NCBI RefSeq assembly: GCF_900474295.1
Contig: NZ_UCOB01000015.1
Location: 1 to 64,000 of the forward strand
DNA: 64,000 bases
Reading direction: 5' to 3'
Source: Synechococcus sp. UW140
Lineage (GTDB): Bacteria; Cyanobacteriota; Cyanobacteriia; PCC-6307; Cyanobiaceae
In this document: piece after piece, positions 1-6,276 of the stretch
Layout: each line of letters starts with the position of its first letter
How positions within the stretch are numbered: the stretch's first letter is position 1
Notes under the pieces: generated by a model
Database searches by the model: none
The model's input: only the letters and a program-made list of their open reading frames with translations
Told to the model about the DNA's origin: nothing
Position numbers and translations under genes: made by a program

Positions 1-385
1 CCTTTGGATTGGCATGGATGTAGCGCAATGTATTCAGCACTCGCCTGTGATCTTTGGGAGAAATGGCAGTGGCGTAATACCTGGCTTCCCAAAAATGCCC
101 GCAACGTCCAGAAAGGCGATTCAAAGCCATGGCTGAATACCAGCCAAACCAGTGCATCAGCTTTGGCAGCTGTGATGCATCATCAGGTCTCACCAGCAAG
201 TGCAGGTGATTAGCCATCAGGCACACCGCATACAAGCGATGAGGCACCTTTTGCTTGGCTTTAGAGAGCACAGCTAACAGCACATCCCGTCTCAATCCTT
301 TGGCAATCAGAAACTGACGGCTATTGCACCTCAGCGTGATGTGGAAGGAGTGGCCTGCTGGAAGATAGCGCGGTTGACGTGCCAT
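1..385 (-). CDS. RAYT-type (Y1_Tnp, IS200-like) transposase, 5' part, cut by window edge
   Basis: Translating the minus strand from the ATG at 385 gives 128 residues with no stop before the window edge. It begins MARQPRYLPAGHSFHITLRC, the usual opening of REP-associated tyrosine transposases. The HUH metal-binding motif is NHLHLLV (His60 and His62), and RYIHANP near residues 121-127 matches the helix that carries the catalytic tyrosine (probably Tyr122). The family cuts and joins single-stranded DNA at REP hairpins; many copies are domesticated. The start lies 33 bp from the first possible start of the divergent PqqD-like gene. I saw no REP array nearby. Whether the C-terminus is intact cannot be judged. 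Confidence 0.85.
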   Translation of the reverse strand, partial: MARQPRYLPAGHSFHITLRCNSRQFLIAKGLRRDVLLAVLSKAKQKVPHRLYAVCLMANHLHLLVRPDDASQLPKLMHWFGWYSAMALNRLSGRCGHFWEARYYATAISPKDHRRVLNTLRYIHANPK

Positions 386-418
386 GTCCTGACCGATTTC
401 TATGCCATTATTGGCAAG

Positions 419-727
419 ATGCTAATGATGAGTTTTAAAAGTCAGATGGTTAGTAGCAGCAAACGTTTTAAGCAGCATTCCCAAGCTGTTTGCACCGAAC
501 TCGATGGCGGTGTCGCTTTATTTCAAAGCGACACCTGCGACTATCTAGTTCTCAACGAAACAGGCTCAGCCATTTGGAATGCACTAAAATCTCAACCTAC
601 GTTGGTTGAACTCTGCAAGCATTTACAGGACGAGTATGAAGTCACCCCAGATGAATGCAAGACCACTGTTGAAGCATGGCTGGAAGCCGCCTTGGAGAAG
701 AAAGTGATTGCCGTAGTTGATGATTAA
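419..727 (+). CDS. PqqD-like RiPP recognition protein
   Basis: About 100 residues. The core reads DYLVLNETGSAIWNAL followed by VELCKHLQDEYEV, the consensus of the PqqD/RRE winged-helix family, which binds leader peptides or presents peptides to modifying enzymes. The frame is open from 341, but clustered ATGs at 419, 425 and 428 are likelier starts because 341 would overlap the divergent transposase; the first is given here. The last four bases overlap the convergent acetyltransferase gene. With the HprK-like kinase nearby it suggests a peptide modification system. No precursor peptide, radical SAM enzyme or cyclase is visible, so the partner is unknown. Confidence 0.75.
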   Translation: MLMMSFKSQMVSSSKRFKQHSQAVCTELDGGVALFQSDTCDYLVLNETGSAIWNALKSQPTLVELCKHLQDEYEVTPDECKTTVEAWLEAALEKKVIAVVDD

Positions 728-1290
728 AATGAGAAGTGTGTTTTGAGCTTTCTAGCCCAAATTTCACCGCCAAGTTGATTTCCTCCAAGCATTTGGAACC
801 CAAGGCGTGCAAAATAACGTCGCATGGGTGCTTTTTGCAAGCCAGGATTAATGTTTTCAGCCAGCAATACATTTGCTCGATGATCACGTTTCTCCGCTGC
901 ACGATCAAACCCTTCAAGGAATGCTCTAAAGAGCTGATTTGCTAAACGTGGCTGCCTGTATCCTGGGATTATGTACATGCGTTGAAAGTAGGCATGGGTT
1001 CCGAGTTCTAGTGATTCTTCCAGCTCCCGCAATACGACAAACACAATGCCGTTAATCACGCCTAATTGATCGCGTGAAATAGCGGCTGGCTGCCGCGATA
1101 TGGGTTTTTTAAGCAGATCCATTTGCTTTAAGCCATCGCTGTTTCTTGATGCAATTCTGAAAGATCTTAATTCTTCTTGATATGCATTTCCATACTGGCT
1201 CCAGAAAGCTCTCAGCTCACGCTTTAGCTGATCATTCACCCCTCCAAATACAAATTCAATTCGTGGTTCAGTCAAGCCCCGGTCCCTCAT
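724..1290 (-). CDS. GNAT-like N-acetyltransferase
   Basis: 188 residues. The C-terminal half has the layout of a GNAT fold: a core strand before RMYIIPGYRQPRLANQLF (the acetyl-CoA-binding strand and helix), then a helix and ENINPGLQKAPMRRYFARLGF, resembling the usual NP-x-YxxxGF ending. The N-terminal half is not clearly recognisable. The start overlaps the end of the sulfotransferase gene by 23 bp, suggesting translational coupling. It is third in the minus-strand set HprK-like, sulfotransferase, acetyltransferase, and converges on the PqqD-like gene. The substrate is unknown; modification of a peptide or of an envelope component would both fit. Confidence 0.6.
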   Translation of the reverse strand: MRDRGLTEPRIEFVFGGVNDQLKRELRAFWSQYGNAYQEELRSFRIASRNSDGLKQMDLLKKPISRQPAAISRDQLGVINGIVFVVLRELEESLELGTHAYFQRMYIIPGYRQPRLANQLFRAFLEGFDRAAEKRDHRANVLLAENINPGLQKAPMRRYFARLGFQMLGGNQLGGEIWARKLKTHFSF

Positions 1291-2167
1291 ACTGAAAGCG
1301 TTTCATCGCCTCAGACAATCCCTTAGCGAGTCGTTGTCGCTGCTCAATCGTCAGTTGTTCCGCACCCTCACCTGTGCGCCCTGAGCGAAAGAAGCGTTCA
1401 CAACCAGCAGGCTTTTCTGCAAAGCCATCAACATCTTCCTCCAGCTTCTTGAGTCGATCAATGGAGGTATTTTCGAGAGCTTGATCAATTAGATGAGCAT
1501 CATTCGGGAGGCCCAAAAAGGTTGCTAATTTAGTGAATGTTTCTGATCCTTTTGCTAGCATGTCTTCATAGCGCATGATCAACACTGGTAGCTGAGTTTG
1601 ATCAGCCCATGAGCGCACATGTTGATCCCAGCGGCCCATGTGTTGTCGTACTTGATGGCCACCAAAGCGTTCTCCTGGCACCAGTGCTGCACTTGGATCA
1701 AGCAGGGAATCAACACATCGATCCAGCGGCCATGAGAAGAAATGACTGAGTGATACGGCCACATCTTCTGGGTGACGCAGGATATAAACAACACCGGAGC
1801 AACCGGCAGTGCTCACCACCGGACGACCACGTGAATCAGGAGATTTAAATGCATCATGCACTTTGTGAAAGCGCTCTCCTTCTGCGAATAGCCACGCACT
1901 GGCACCAGCACGTCCGCGCAATGGATCAAGTTCACTAAAACTTAGATCGCAACTATTGATTCCTAATTGATCGTCCAGCCAAAGCCTGGACGAGGCAATC
2001 GCTCCAGTCTCAATGTCTTGATTAAGGTTTAGTTCTTCTCCAGGATTGTCTCCTGTCAGCCTCATCAATTCAGTAATAAAAACCCGGCACCAGGTGTTGC
2101 CTGATTTTGGATATGAGGCCAGATACCAGTAGCTGTGATCTTCAGTCATTGCTTGCATGCTCATCAA
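1268..2167 (-). CDS. Sulfotransferase domain protein (PAPS-dependent)
   Basis: 299 residues. The 5'-phosphosulfate loop is plain at residues 19-26 (YPKSGNTW). A C-terminal FFRSGRTGEGAEQLT matches the PAPS-binding RxGxxG segment, and LRHPEDVAVSLSHFF matches the 3'-phosphate-binding region with its conserved Arg and Ser. The enzyme should move sulfate from PAPS to a hydroxyl or amine; the acceptor is not predictable. Its start overlaps the 3' end of the HprK-like gene by 26 bp, so the two are probably co-translated. The region looks less GC-rich than the core genes downstream, in line with an accessory origin. Confidence 0.85.
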   Translation of the reverse strand: MMSMQAMTEDHSYWYLASYPKSGNTWCRVFITELMRLTGDNPGEELNLNQDIETGAIASSRLWLDDQLGINSCDLSFSELDPLRGRAGASAWLFAEGERFHKVHDAFKSPDSRGRPVVSTAGCSGVVYILRHPEDVAVSLSHFFSWPLDRCVDSLLDPSAALVPGERFGGHQVRQHMGRWDQHVRSWADQTQLPVLIMRYEDMLAKGSETFTKLATFLGLPNDAHLIDQALENTSIDRLKKLEEDVDGFAEKPAGCERFFRSGRTGEGAEQLTIEQRQRLAKGLSEAMKRFQYEGPGLD

Positions 2168-3164
2168 TAGCTTCTTTGCGCTGTTGCATTGATTCGGGTT
2201 GCATCAGGTTCACCTTCTTCAGGCTTTCGGCCATCGTTCTGATTCCATCTGGAACGATCAAGGCATGCAACGGCACCTTTCGAGCTAGTGCAGCTGCCTG
2301 CATAAACAGCTGCGCTTCTGCATCCATGCCTCGATACATCCTGGCGTGAAAGGCTTGGTTACGCAGGCGCATCAAGGCATTTGTTTGCGAGACATTGCGT
2401 GAAGCCTTGATCGATACTTTTTCCACTTCAACGCCCTCTTCAGGGTCATCGTCCTTACCTGATTCCTCTTTGGCACGGTTTAAGGCATAGATCAGCCGCA
2501 ATGGTGTTGGCTGGCTCATGCAATCCAAATCCTGCGCCAATAGTGCATAGCGCTTCAACCCCTTTCTCACCGGTGGCAACTGCGCCCAATTCAGATCCAA
2601 AGCCATAGCGGCGTCATGCCAAAGCTTGAGTTGATGCATCCCTGGTAGAACCAGCCCATCAGGGCCCACGGCAACGAGCTCACTGCTGAGCAAGCGCCAA
2701 CCGTCTTGCAGCAAACACCAGGCCAGGGTGCTCTTCCCGGCAGCTGGATGGCCCAACAGGAGGATGGCCTCACCATCGCGCTCCAGCGCTGTTCCATGCA
2801 AAACCAATGCACCGCGCTGGATGGCTAAGGCTCCAAGCCCACTGGTGACAGCAAACGTGCGGATGTCGCGGTCGCTGACGCTGTCGTCCCAGCGCTGCCA
2901 TTCCAAACGCTCACCATCAGTGGCACGAAACCAGCCAATGCCTTCAAGTTCCAGACGCCATTCCTGAGGCGCCAACTGCAACATTGGCGTGCTGTGAGGG
3001 CTGGGCTGCAGGGCTGGCCACTGCCGGTGATCAGCTTCCACCAGTTCCACCAGCGGTTCACGTCCGGTGAGAACTGCATCGGCTGGCATCAACTCCGGCA
3101 ACGCCAACGACGACGACAGCAACATGCCGAAAGCTTGATAGGCCTCAGGAGACGCTGCAGGCAT
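2142..3164 (-). CDS. HPr kinase-like P-loop protein
   Basis: 340 residues. LHGTALERDGEAILLLGHPA leads into Walker A GHPAAGKS (residues 138-145), with His124 placed like the HG motif of HPr serine kinase HprK. LLSSELVAV follows, where true HprK has a conserved aspartate. The N-terminal ~120 residues are family-specific. HprK-related proteins of this kind are often encoded beside PqqD-like proteins; in some lasso-peptide clusters such a kinase phosphorylates the peptide. It is first in an overlapping set with the sulfotransferase and acetyltransferase genes. No HPr substrate is seen in the window. A generic small-molecule or serine kinase remains possible. Confidence 0.7.
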   Translation of the reverse strand: MPAASPEAYQAFGMLLSSSLALPELMPADAVLTGREPLVELVEADHRQWPALQPSPHSTPMLQLAPQEWRLELEGIGWFRATDGERLEWQRWDDSVSDRDIRTFAVTSGLGALAIQRGALVLHGTALERDGEAILLLGHPAAGKSTLAWCLLQDGWRLLSSELVAVGPDGLVLPGMHQLKLWHDAAMALDLNWAQLPPVRKGLKRYALLAQDLDCMSQPTPLRLIYALNRAKEESGKDDDPEEGVEVEKVSIKASRNVSQTNALMRLRNQAFHARMYRGMDAEAQLFMQAAALARKVPLHALIVPDGIRTMAESLKKVNLMQPESMQQRKEAIDEHASND

Positions 3165-3181
3165 CAGTTGGCGAGCTGGCG

Positions 3182-3313
3182 TTAAGAGATCAATGCTGCC
3201 AGCTCTGCACGATTTAATCCTGCAATCGACGCCAACAACAACAGCACCCGTGCTTTCTGGGGATTGAGGCGGCCTGCTGGCAGCAGTCCAGTCCCAGGCC
3301 TACCGAGTGCTCC
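3182..3313 (-). pseudogene. Short degenerate open frame, possibly the 3' remnant of a lost gene
   Basis: On the minus strand a 43-codon frame without ATG runs from an upstream in-frame TGA to TAA at 3184-3182, about 17 bp before the HprK-like start. The translation includes LNPQKARVLLLLASIAGLNR and ends AELAALIS, which looks like real helical protein sequence. GTG and TTG codons could start a ~21-residue peptide. The position next to the tmRNA gene would suit the remains of an integrase, but I cannot identify the family. Confidence 0.3.
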
Positions 3314-3331
3314 TCACCATCCACGAGTCAC

Positions 3332-3353
3332 TTGCGTGCAAATTTGCGTGCAA
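3332..3353. repeat. Tandem direct repeat of TTGCGTGCAA
   Basis: TTGCGTGCAA occurs at 3332-3341 and again at 3344-3353, two bases apart, between the HprK-like gene and the tmRNA terminator. Each unit is also a near-palindrome (TTGC/GCAA). It could be a protein-binding site or a recombination site at the tmRNA-proximal end of the cassette. Confidence 0.5.
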
Positions 3354-3402
3354 TCAACTTCAAGGCGCTGCGCCAAGACCCTAAGAAGCAAGTCTCTGGC
3401 AA

Positions 3403-3427
3403 TTAAAAAGGGCCCTTCCAGGCCCCA
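3403..3427 (-). terminator. Rho-independent terminator of the tmRNA gene
   Basis: Read on the minus strand, GGGGCC-TGGAA-GGGCCC forms a short GC-rich hairpin followed by TTTTT, just downstream of the tmRNA coding piece. Confidence 0.7.
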
Positions 3428-3716
3428 TGAGTCATTTGGGTGATAAGGCTGACCTCACCCCATCTCCCCTAAGGGTCAGGCAGCAACAGGGGCTGCTTGA
3501 CGGGAGAAACGAACGATGTTGTTCGCTGTTACGGGTTTGCTCTTACCGAGCAGGCTTCAGTCACCCTCCTTATGCCCCGTCGAAACCATTGCAGCCCCAG
3601 GAAATGAGAATGGAGCTGAGCGGAATCGAACCGCTGTCCGAAACACCGGTGTGGATCACCTAGTCCGGCCGAAACCGGACCTTGCCATTCTGGCAGCAGT
3701 GGTCACTAGGAGCACA
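3428..3716 (-). ncRNA. ssrA: Transfer-messenger RNA, permuted two-piece type
   Basis: tmRNA rescues stalled ribosomes and tags the nascent peptide. On the minus strand the acceptor piece comes first, ending in a T-arm (AGCGG-TTCGATT-CCGCT) and CAGCTCCA at 3618-3611. A 12-base spacer (3610-3599) follows, then the coding piece starts GGGGCTGCAATGGTTTCGAC at 3598. GGGGCUG pairs with CAGCUCC to rebuild the acceptor stem, so the gene is circularly permuted and the spacer should be removed in processing. The tag frame (3526-3476) reads ANNIVRFSRQAAPVAA then TGA, the form I know from marine Synechococcus. CCA is not encoded beyond the single A. The outer ends are approximate. Confidence 0.95.
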
Positions 3717-3751
3717 CAGGATTGGGGAGGGAGAACCGACAGCACAAAACC

Positions 3752-4879
3752 ATGCATCGCGGCATTGCTGTGTTGCCCCAAGGTCTTGAAGAAGCCGGCG
3801 CCCAAGAACTGATCGCGCTGGGCGCCAAAGCGGTGCAACCGCTTCGCCGTGCCGCTGCCTTTGAGGCCGACAAACCCTGTTTATACCGCTTGCATCTGCA
3901 GTGCCGCCTACCGTTCCGGCTGCTGCGAGAGCTGGCAAGCTTCCCCTGTGACGGCAGGGATTCCCTCTATCACGGTGTGCAGGATGCCGTGGATTGGGAG
4001 CGCTGGCTGCATCCCTCAATGACCTTCCGCGTGGATGCCACCGGCACCGCCCAAGGCCTCAATCACAGCCACTACAACGCCCTTCAAGTCAAGAACGCGA
4101 TCGTCGATCGACAGCGGGATCTCTGGGGCGAGCGCTCGTCCGTCGACCTCGAAGAGCCTGACTTGCACCTCCATCTGCACCTCGGGCGCGGAGGCGCTGT
4201 GCTCAGCCTGGATGGTTGCGGTGGCAGCCTCCACCGCCGCGGCTACCGCGCTGCGATGGGCGCAGCCCCTCTCAAAGAGAACCTCGCCGCCGGCCTCATC
4301 CGGCTCACAAACTGGGACGGCACAACTCCCCTTGTGGATCCCCTCTGCGGCTCAGGCACGCTGCTGATCGAAGCGGCAAGCCTCGCGCACAACCACTGCC
4401 CTGGCTTGCAACGGCAGTTCAGCCTGGAAGGCTGGGCGGATTTCGATAACGAGCTATGGCAGGACGAACTCGCGAGAGCCAAACATCGCAGCCAAAAGCA
4501 ACGGCCACTGGCCCCGATCATCGGCTGTGAGCAGGACGCGACGATTGCAGACCAAGCCCGCAGCAACATCGCCGCAGCAGGGCTAGACGATTGGATCACG
4601 ATTCAAACCGGTGATTTCCGCAACTTCTCGCTGCCGCCAGGCCCAGGGGTGGTGGTCTGCAACCCTCCCTATGGCCTGCGGGTCGGCGATGGTGAGGACC
4701 TGGAGAGCCTCTATAGCGATCTAGGCACGACGCTGAAAGCCCAAGCATCCGGCTGGGATGTCTGGGTGCTGAGCGGCAATCCCGGCATCACTGGAGCCCT
4801 GCGCATGAAGGCCTCACGCCGCATCCCGATCAGCAACGGGGGGATCGATTGTCGCTGGCTTCATTACCAGGTGCGCTGA
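3752..4879 (+). CDS. THUMP-domain rRNA (guanine-N2) methyltransferase, RlmL-like
   Basis: 375 residues from the ATG at 3752 (MHRGIAVLPQGLEEAGAQEL); the frame is open from 3722 but the first ten residues look non-homologous. The N-terminal ~150 residues are ferredoxin-like plus THUMP RNA binding, including the FRVDATGTAQG stretch. The C-terminal part is a Rossmann methyltransferase: HRRGYRAAMGAAPLKENLAA, then DPLCGSGTLLIEAA (SAM-binding loop) and the NPPYG catalytic motif that places a base amine. Known family members make m2G in 23S rRNA. It is a single-domain version, lacking the C-terminal RlmK part of the fused enterobacterial enzyme. It starts close to the divergent tmRNA gene. Confidence 0.85.
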   Translation: MHRGIAVLPQGLEEAGAQELIALGAKAVQPLRRAAAFEADKPCLYRLHLQCRLPFRLLRELASFPCDGRDSLYHGVQDAVDWERWLHPSMTFRVDATGTAQGLNHSHYNALQVKNAIVDRQRDLWGERSSVDLEEPDLHLHLHLGRGGAVLSLDGCGGSLHRRGYRAAMGAAPLKENLAAGLIRLTNWDGTTPLVDPLCGSGTLLIEAASLAHNHCPGLQRQFSLEGWADFDNELWQDELARAKHRSQKQRPLAPIIGCEQDATIADQARSNIAAAGLDDWITIQTGDFRNFSLPPGPGVVVCNPPYGLRVGDGEDLESLYSDLGTTLKAQASGWDVWVLSGNPGITGALRMKASRRIPISNGGIDCRWLHYQVR

Positions 4880-4898
4880 TGCTGCTGGGCTTCGACTC

Positions 4899-5312
4899 TC
4901 AGCGACCCAGCACCGCCTTGGTGGTGCGACTAATCCCTTCCAAGGTCTGAGGCAGATAAGGCCCCTTGGCCAATTGGCCGCCCAGCCTCAGGCTGACGCC
5001 AGCGAGCACCACATTGCCAATCGCCAAGGCAAGCAGGCTGCGCGTCACACCCAAACCCCAGGCCTCCTGCATCCACACCATCAAGGCCGCCTCGACGGCA
5101 ACCAAGGCCAGCAGCATCAACGTGCCGCCCATGGCCAGGAACACACCACCACTGATCAGGCGACGCTTTTCCCGGTCCACCTCCTGCAAAGCGATGCGGA
5201 CGTGCAGATCCATCACGGAGGAGGCCAACGCCGTCACCCGCGCCGCAGCACCGAGCCCCCTAGGCCGAGAGGATTCAGGCCGCTGGGCCTGGTCGTCAGA
5301 GAGATCAGACAT
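4899..5312 (-). CDS. Phage holin superfamily III / DUF1469-type membrane protein
   Basis: 137 residues with a polar N-terminus, an amphipathic segment (VTALASSVMDLHVRIALQEV) and two hydrophobic helices at roughly residues 55-80 and 88-110. This is the layout of the DUF1469/YqjE-like group, commonly annotated as phage holin family protein although not phage-borne. The stop of the preceding DUF883-like gene touches this start at 5312, so the two are one transcription unit, like yqjD-yqjE in enterobacteria. YqjD-type proteins are inner-membrane and ribosome-associated in E. coli; the role in cyanobacteria is not known. Confidence 0.7.
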   Translation of the reverse strand: MSDLSDDQAQRPESSRPRGLGAAARVTALASSVMDLHVRIALQEVDREKRRLISGGVFLAMGGTLMLLALVAVEAALMVWMQEAWGLGVTRSLLALAIGNVVLAGVSLRLGGQLAKGPYLPQTLEGISRTTKAVLGR

Positions 5313-5782
5313 CAGGAGCGCCTCCCGCCGGCAATCAATGATCCGATCACCATGCCAACACCGGCGGCAATCGCAAGCGAGAGCAGGGGCCGCTGACGCA
5401 CAGGACGCTCGATCTTCGGGCGCAAGCTGTGATTCAAATCATCCAGCAGTTGCTCGAGCTGCTGTTCCAGCGGTTCAAGGGCGCCACTGAAGCCATCGCC
5501 GTCCTTCCCAAACGACTGGAGCAGATCCTCCAGCTGGGCATGCACGAGATTGGCGGCACGGCCCGACTGCACCGAGATCACCCGCACAACCTCATCAAGG
5601 CTGCCTCGGGTGGCCTCAAGGGTGTGCTCAGCCACCTCTGGCCAGCGTCGCTGGATCTCCGGCAACAACGTGTCGAAGTGCTCACGGAACTGATCAGCCG
5701 CCGACTGGAGCGGTGGACCGGAGGCAGCAGCTCCCGGGTTGAACTGATCATCCGCAGGGGATGGCGCCGACTCCATGGACAT
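5312..5782 (-). CDS. YqjD/ElaB-like (DUF883-type) membrane-anchored protein
   Basis: About 156 residues from the Met at 5782 (or 5776). The open frame runs back to 5893, but that would overlap the divergent gene at 5834. A long charged amphipathic region (EHFDTLLPEIQRRWPEVAEH through LEQQLEQLLDDLNHSL) probably forms a coiled coil. It is followed by one C-terminal membrane helix with glycine spacing (LSLAIAAGVGMVIGSLIAGG) ending GGRRS, the hallmark of the ElaB/YqjD group. It pairs with the downstream holin-like gene, start on stop. The N-terminal 30 residues are low complexity. Confidence 0.65.
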   Translation of the reverse strand: MSMESAPSPADDQFNPGAAASGPPLQSAADQFREHFDTLLPEIQRRWPEVAEHTLEATRGSLDEVVRVISVQSGRAANLVHAQLEDLLQSFGKDGDGFSGALEPLEQQLEQLLDDLNHSLRPKIERPVRQRPLLSLAIAAGVGMVIGSLIAGGRRS

Positions 5783-5833
5783 CCGTTTCGCCAGCTGCAG
5801 GTTAGGGATAGTGACAATGAGGTGAAACCCCCC

Positions 5834-6211
5834 ATGCAGCGGTATGTCGTGCTCGAACACACCGGAGCTCCAGATGATCCTCTGGGATGCCACCTGGATC
5901 TACTGATGGAGGACGGTGAGTCCTGCCGGTCCTGGCGACTGAACCACCTGCCGCAACTTGACGGTCCCGACCTCGAGGCCACACCCCTTCCTCCCCACCG
6001 CCTGGTGTGGCTTGAGCGCGAGTCTGCTGCCGTCTCCGGAGGGCGGGGCTGGGCCCGACGCCTCGTGGGGGGGGTCTACAAAGGTGCCCTGCCACGCACG
6101 CCTGGCGATGCGGTCATCGTTCAGCTCACTGGCATGGCAGCGGTCGGGCTACCCGACCCGGTGCAGCTCCTGATCAGCAACGGCCAGTGCCGGTTGAGCC
6201 CCTGCATCTAA
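5834..6211 (+). CDS. Stand-alone LigD 3'-phosphoesterase-like domain protein
   Basis: 125 residues. MQRYVVLEHTG, HLDLLMEDGESCRSWRL and the later YKGALP segment match the 3'-phosphoesterase domain of ligase D, where the usual forms are YVVQxH, HYDLRLE and a tryptophan-containing strand. In LigD this domain trims 3' phosphates or ribonucleotides at DNA ends. Here it is a separate gene with no ligase or polymerase domain nearby, and HYDLR has become HLDLL, so the active site may differ. It lies just upstream of smc (65 bp), divergent from the YqjD-like gene. The ATG at 5834 is chosen because the longer frame from 5429 runs antisense through that gene. Confidence 0.65.
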   Translation: MQRYVVLEHTGAPDDPLGCHLDLLMEDGESCRSWRLNHLPQLDGPDLEATPLPPHRLVWLERESAAVSGGRGWARRLVGGVYKGALPRTPGDAVIVQLTGMAAVGLPDPVQLLISNGQCRLSPCI

Positions 6212-6276
6212 GCCAACCCCCTTGAGGTTTCCAGAACCTCCGCTAATTTCAGAGCGCTGAAAGCCCCCTGATCCTG

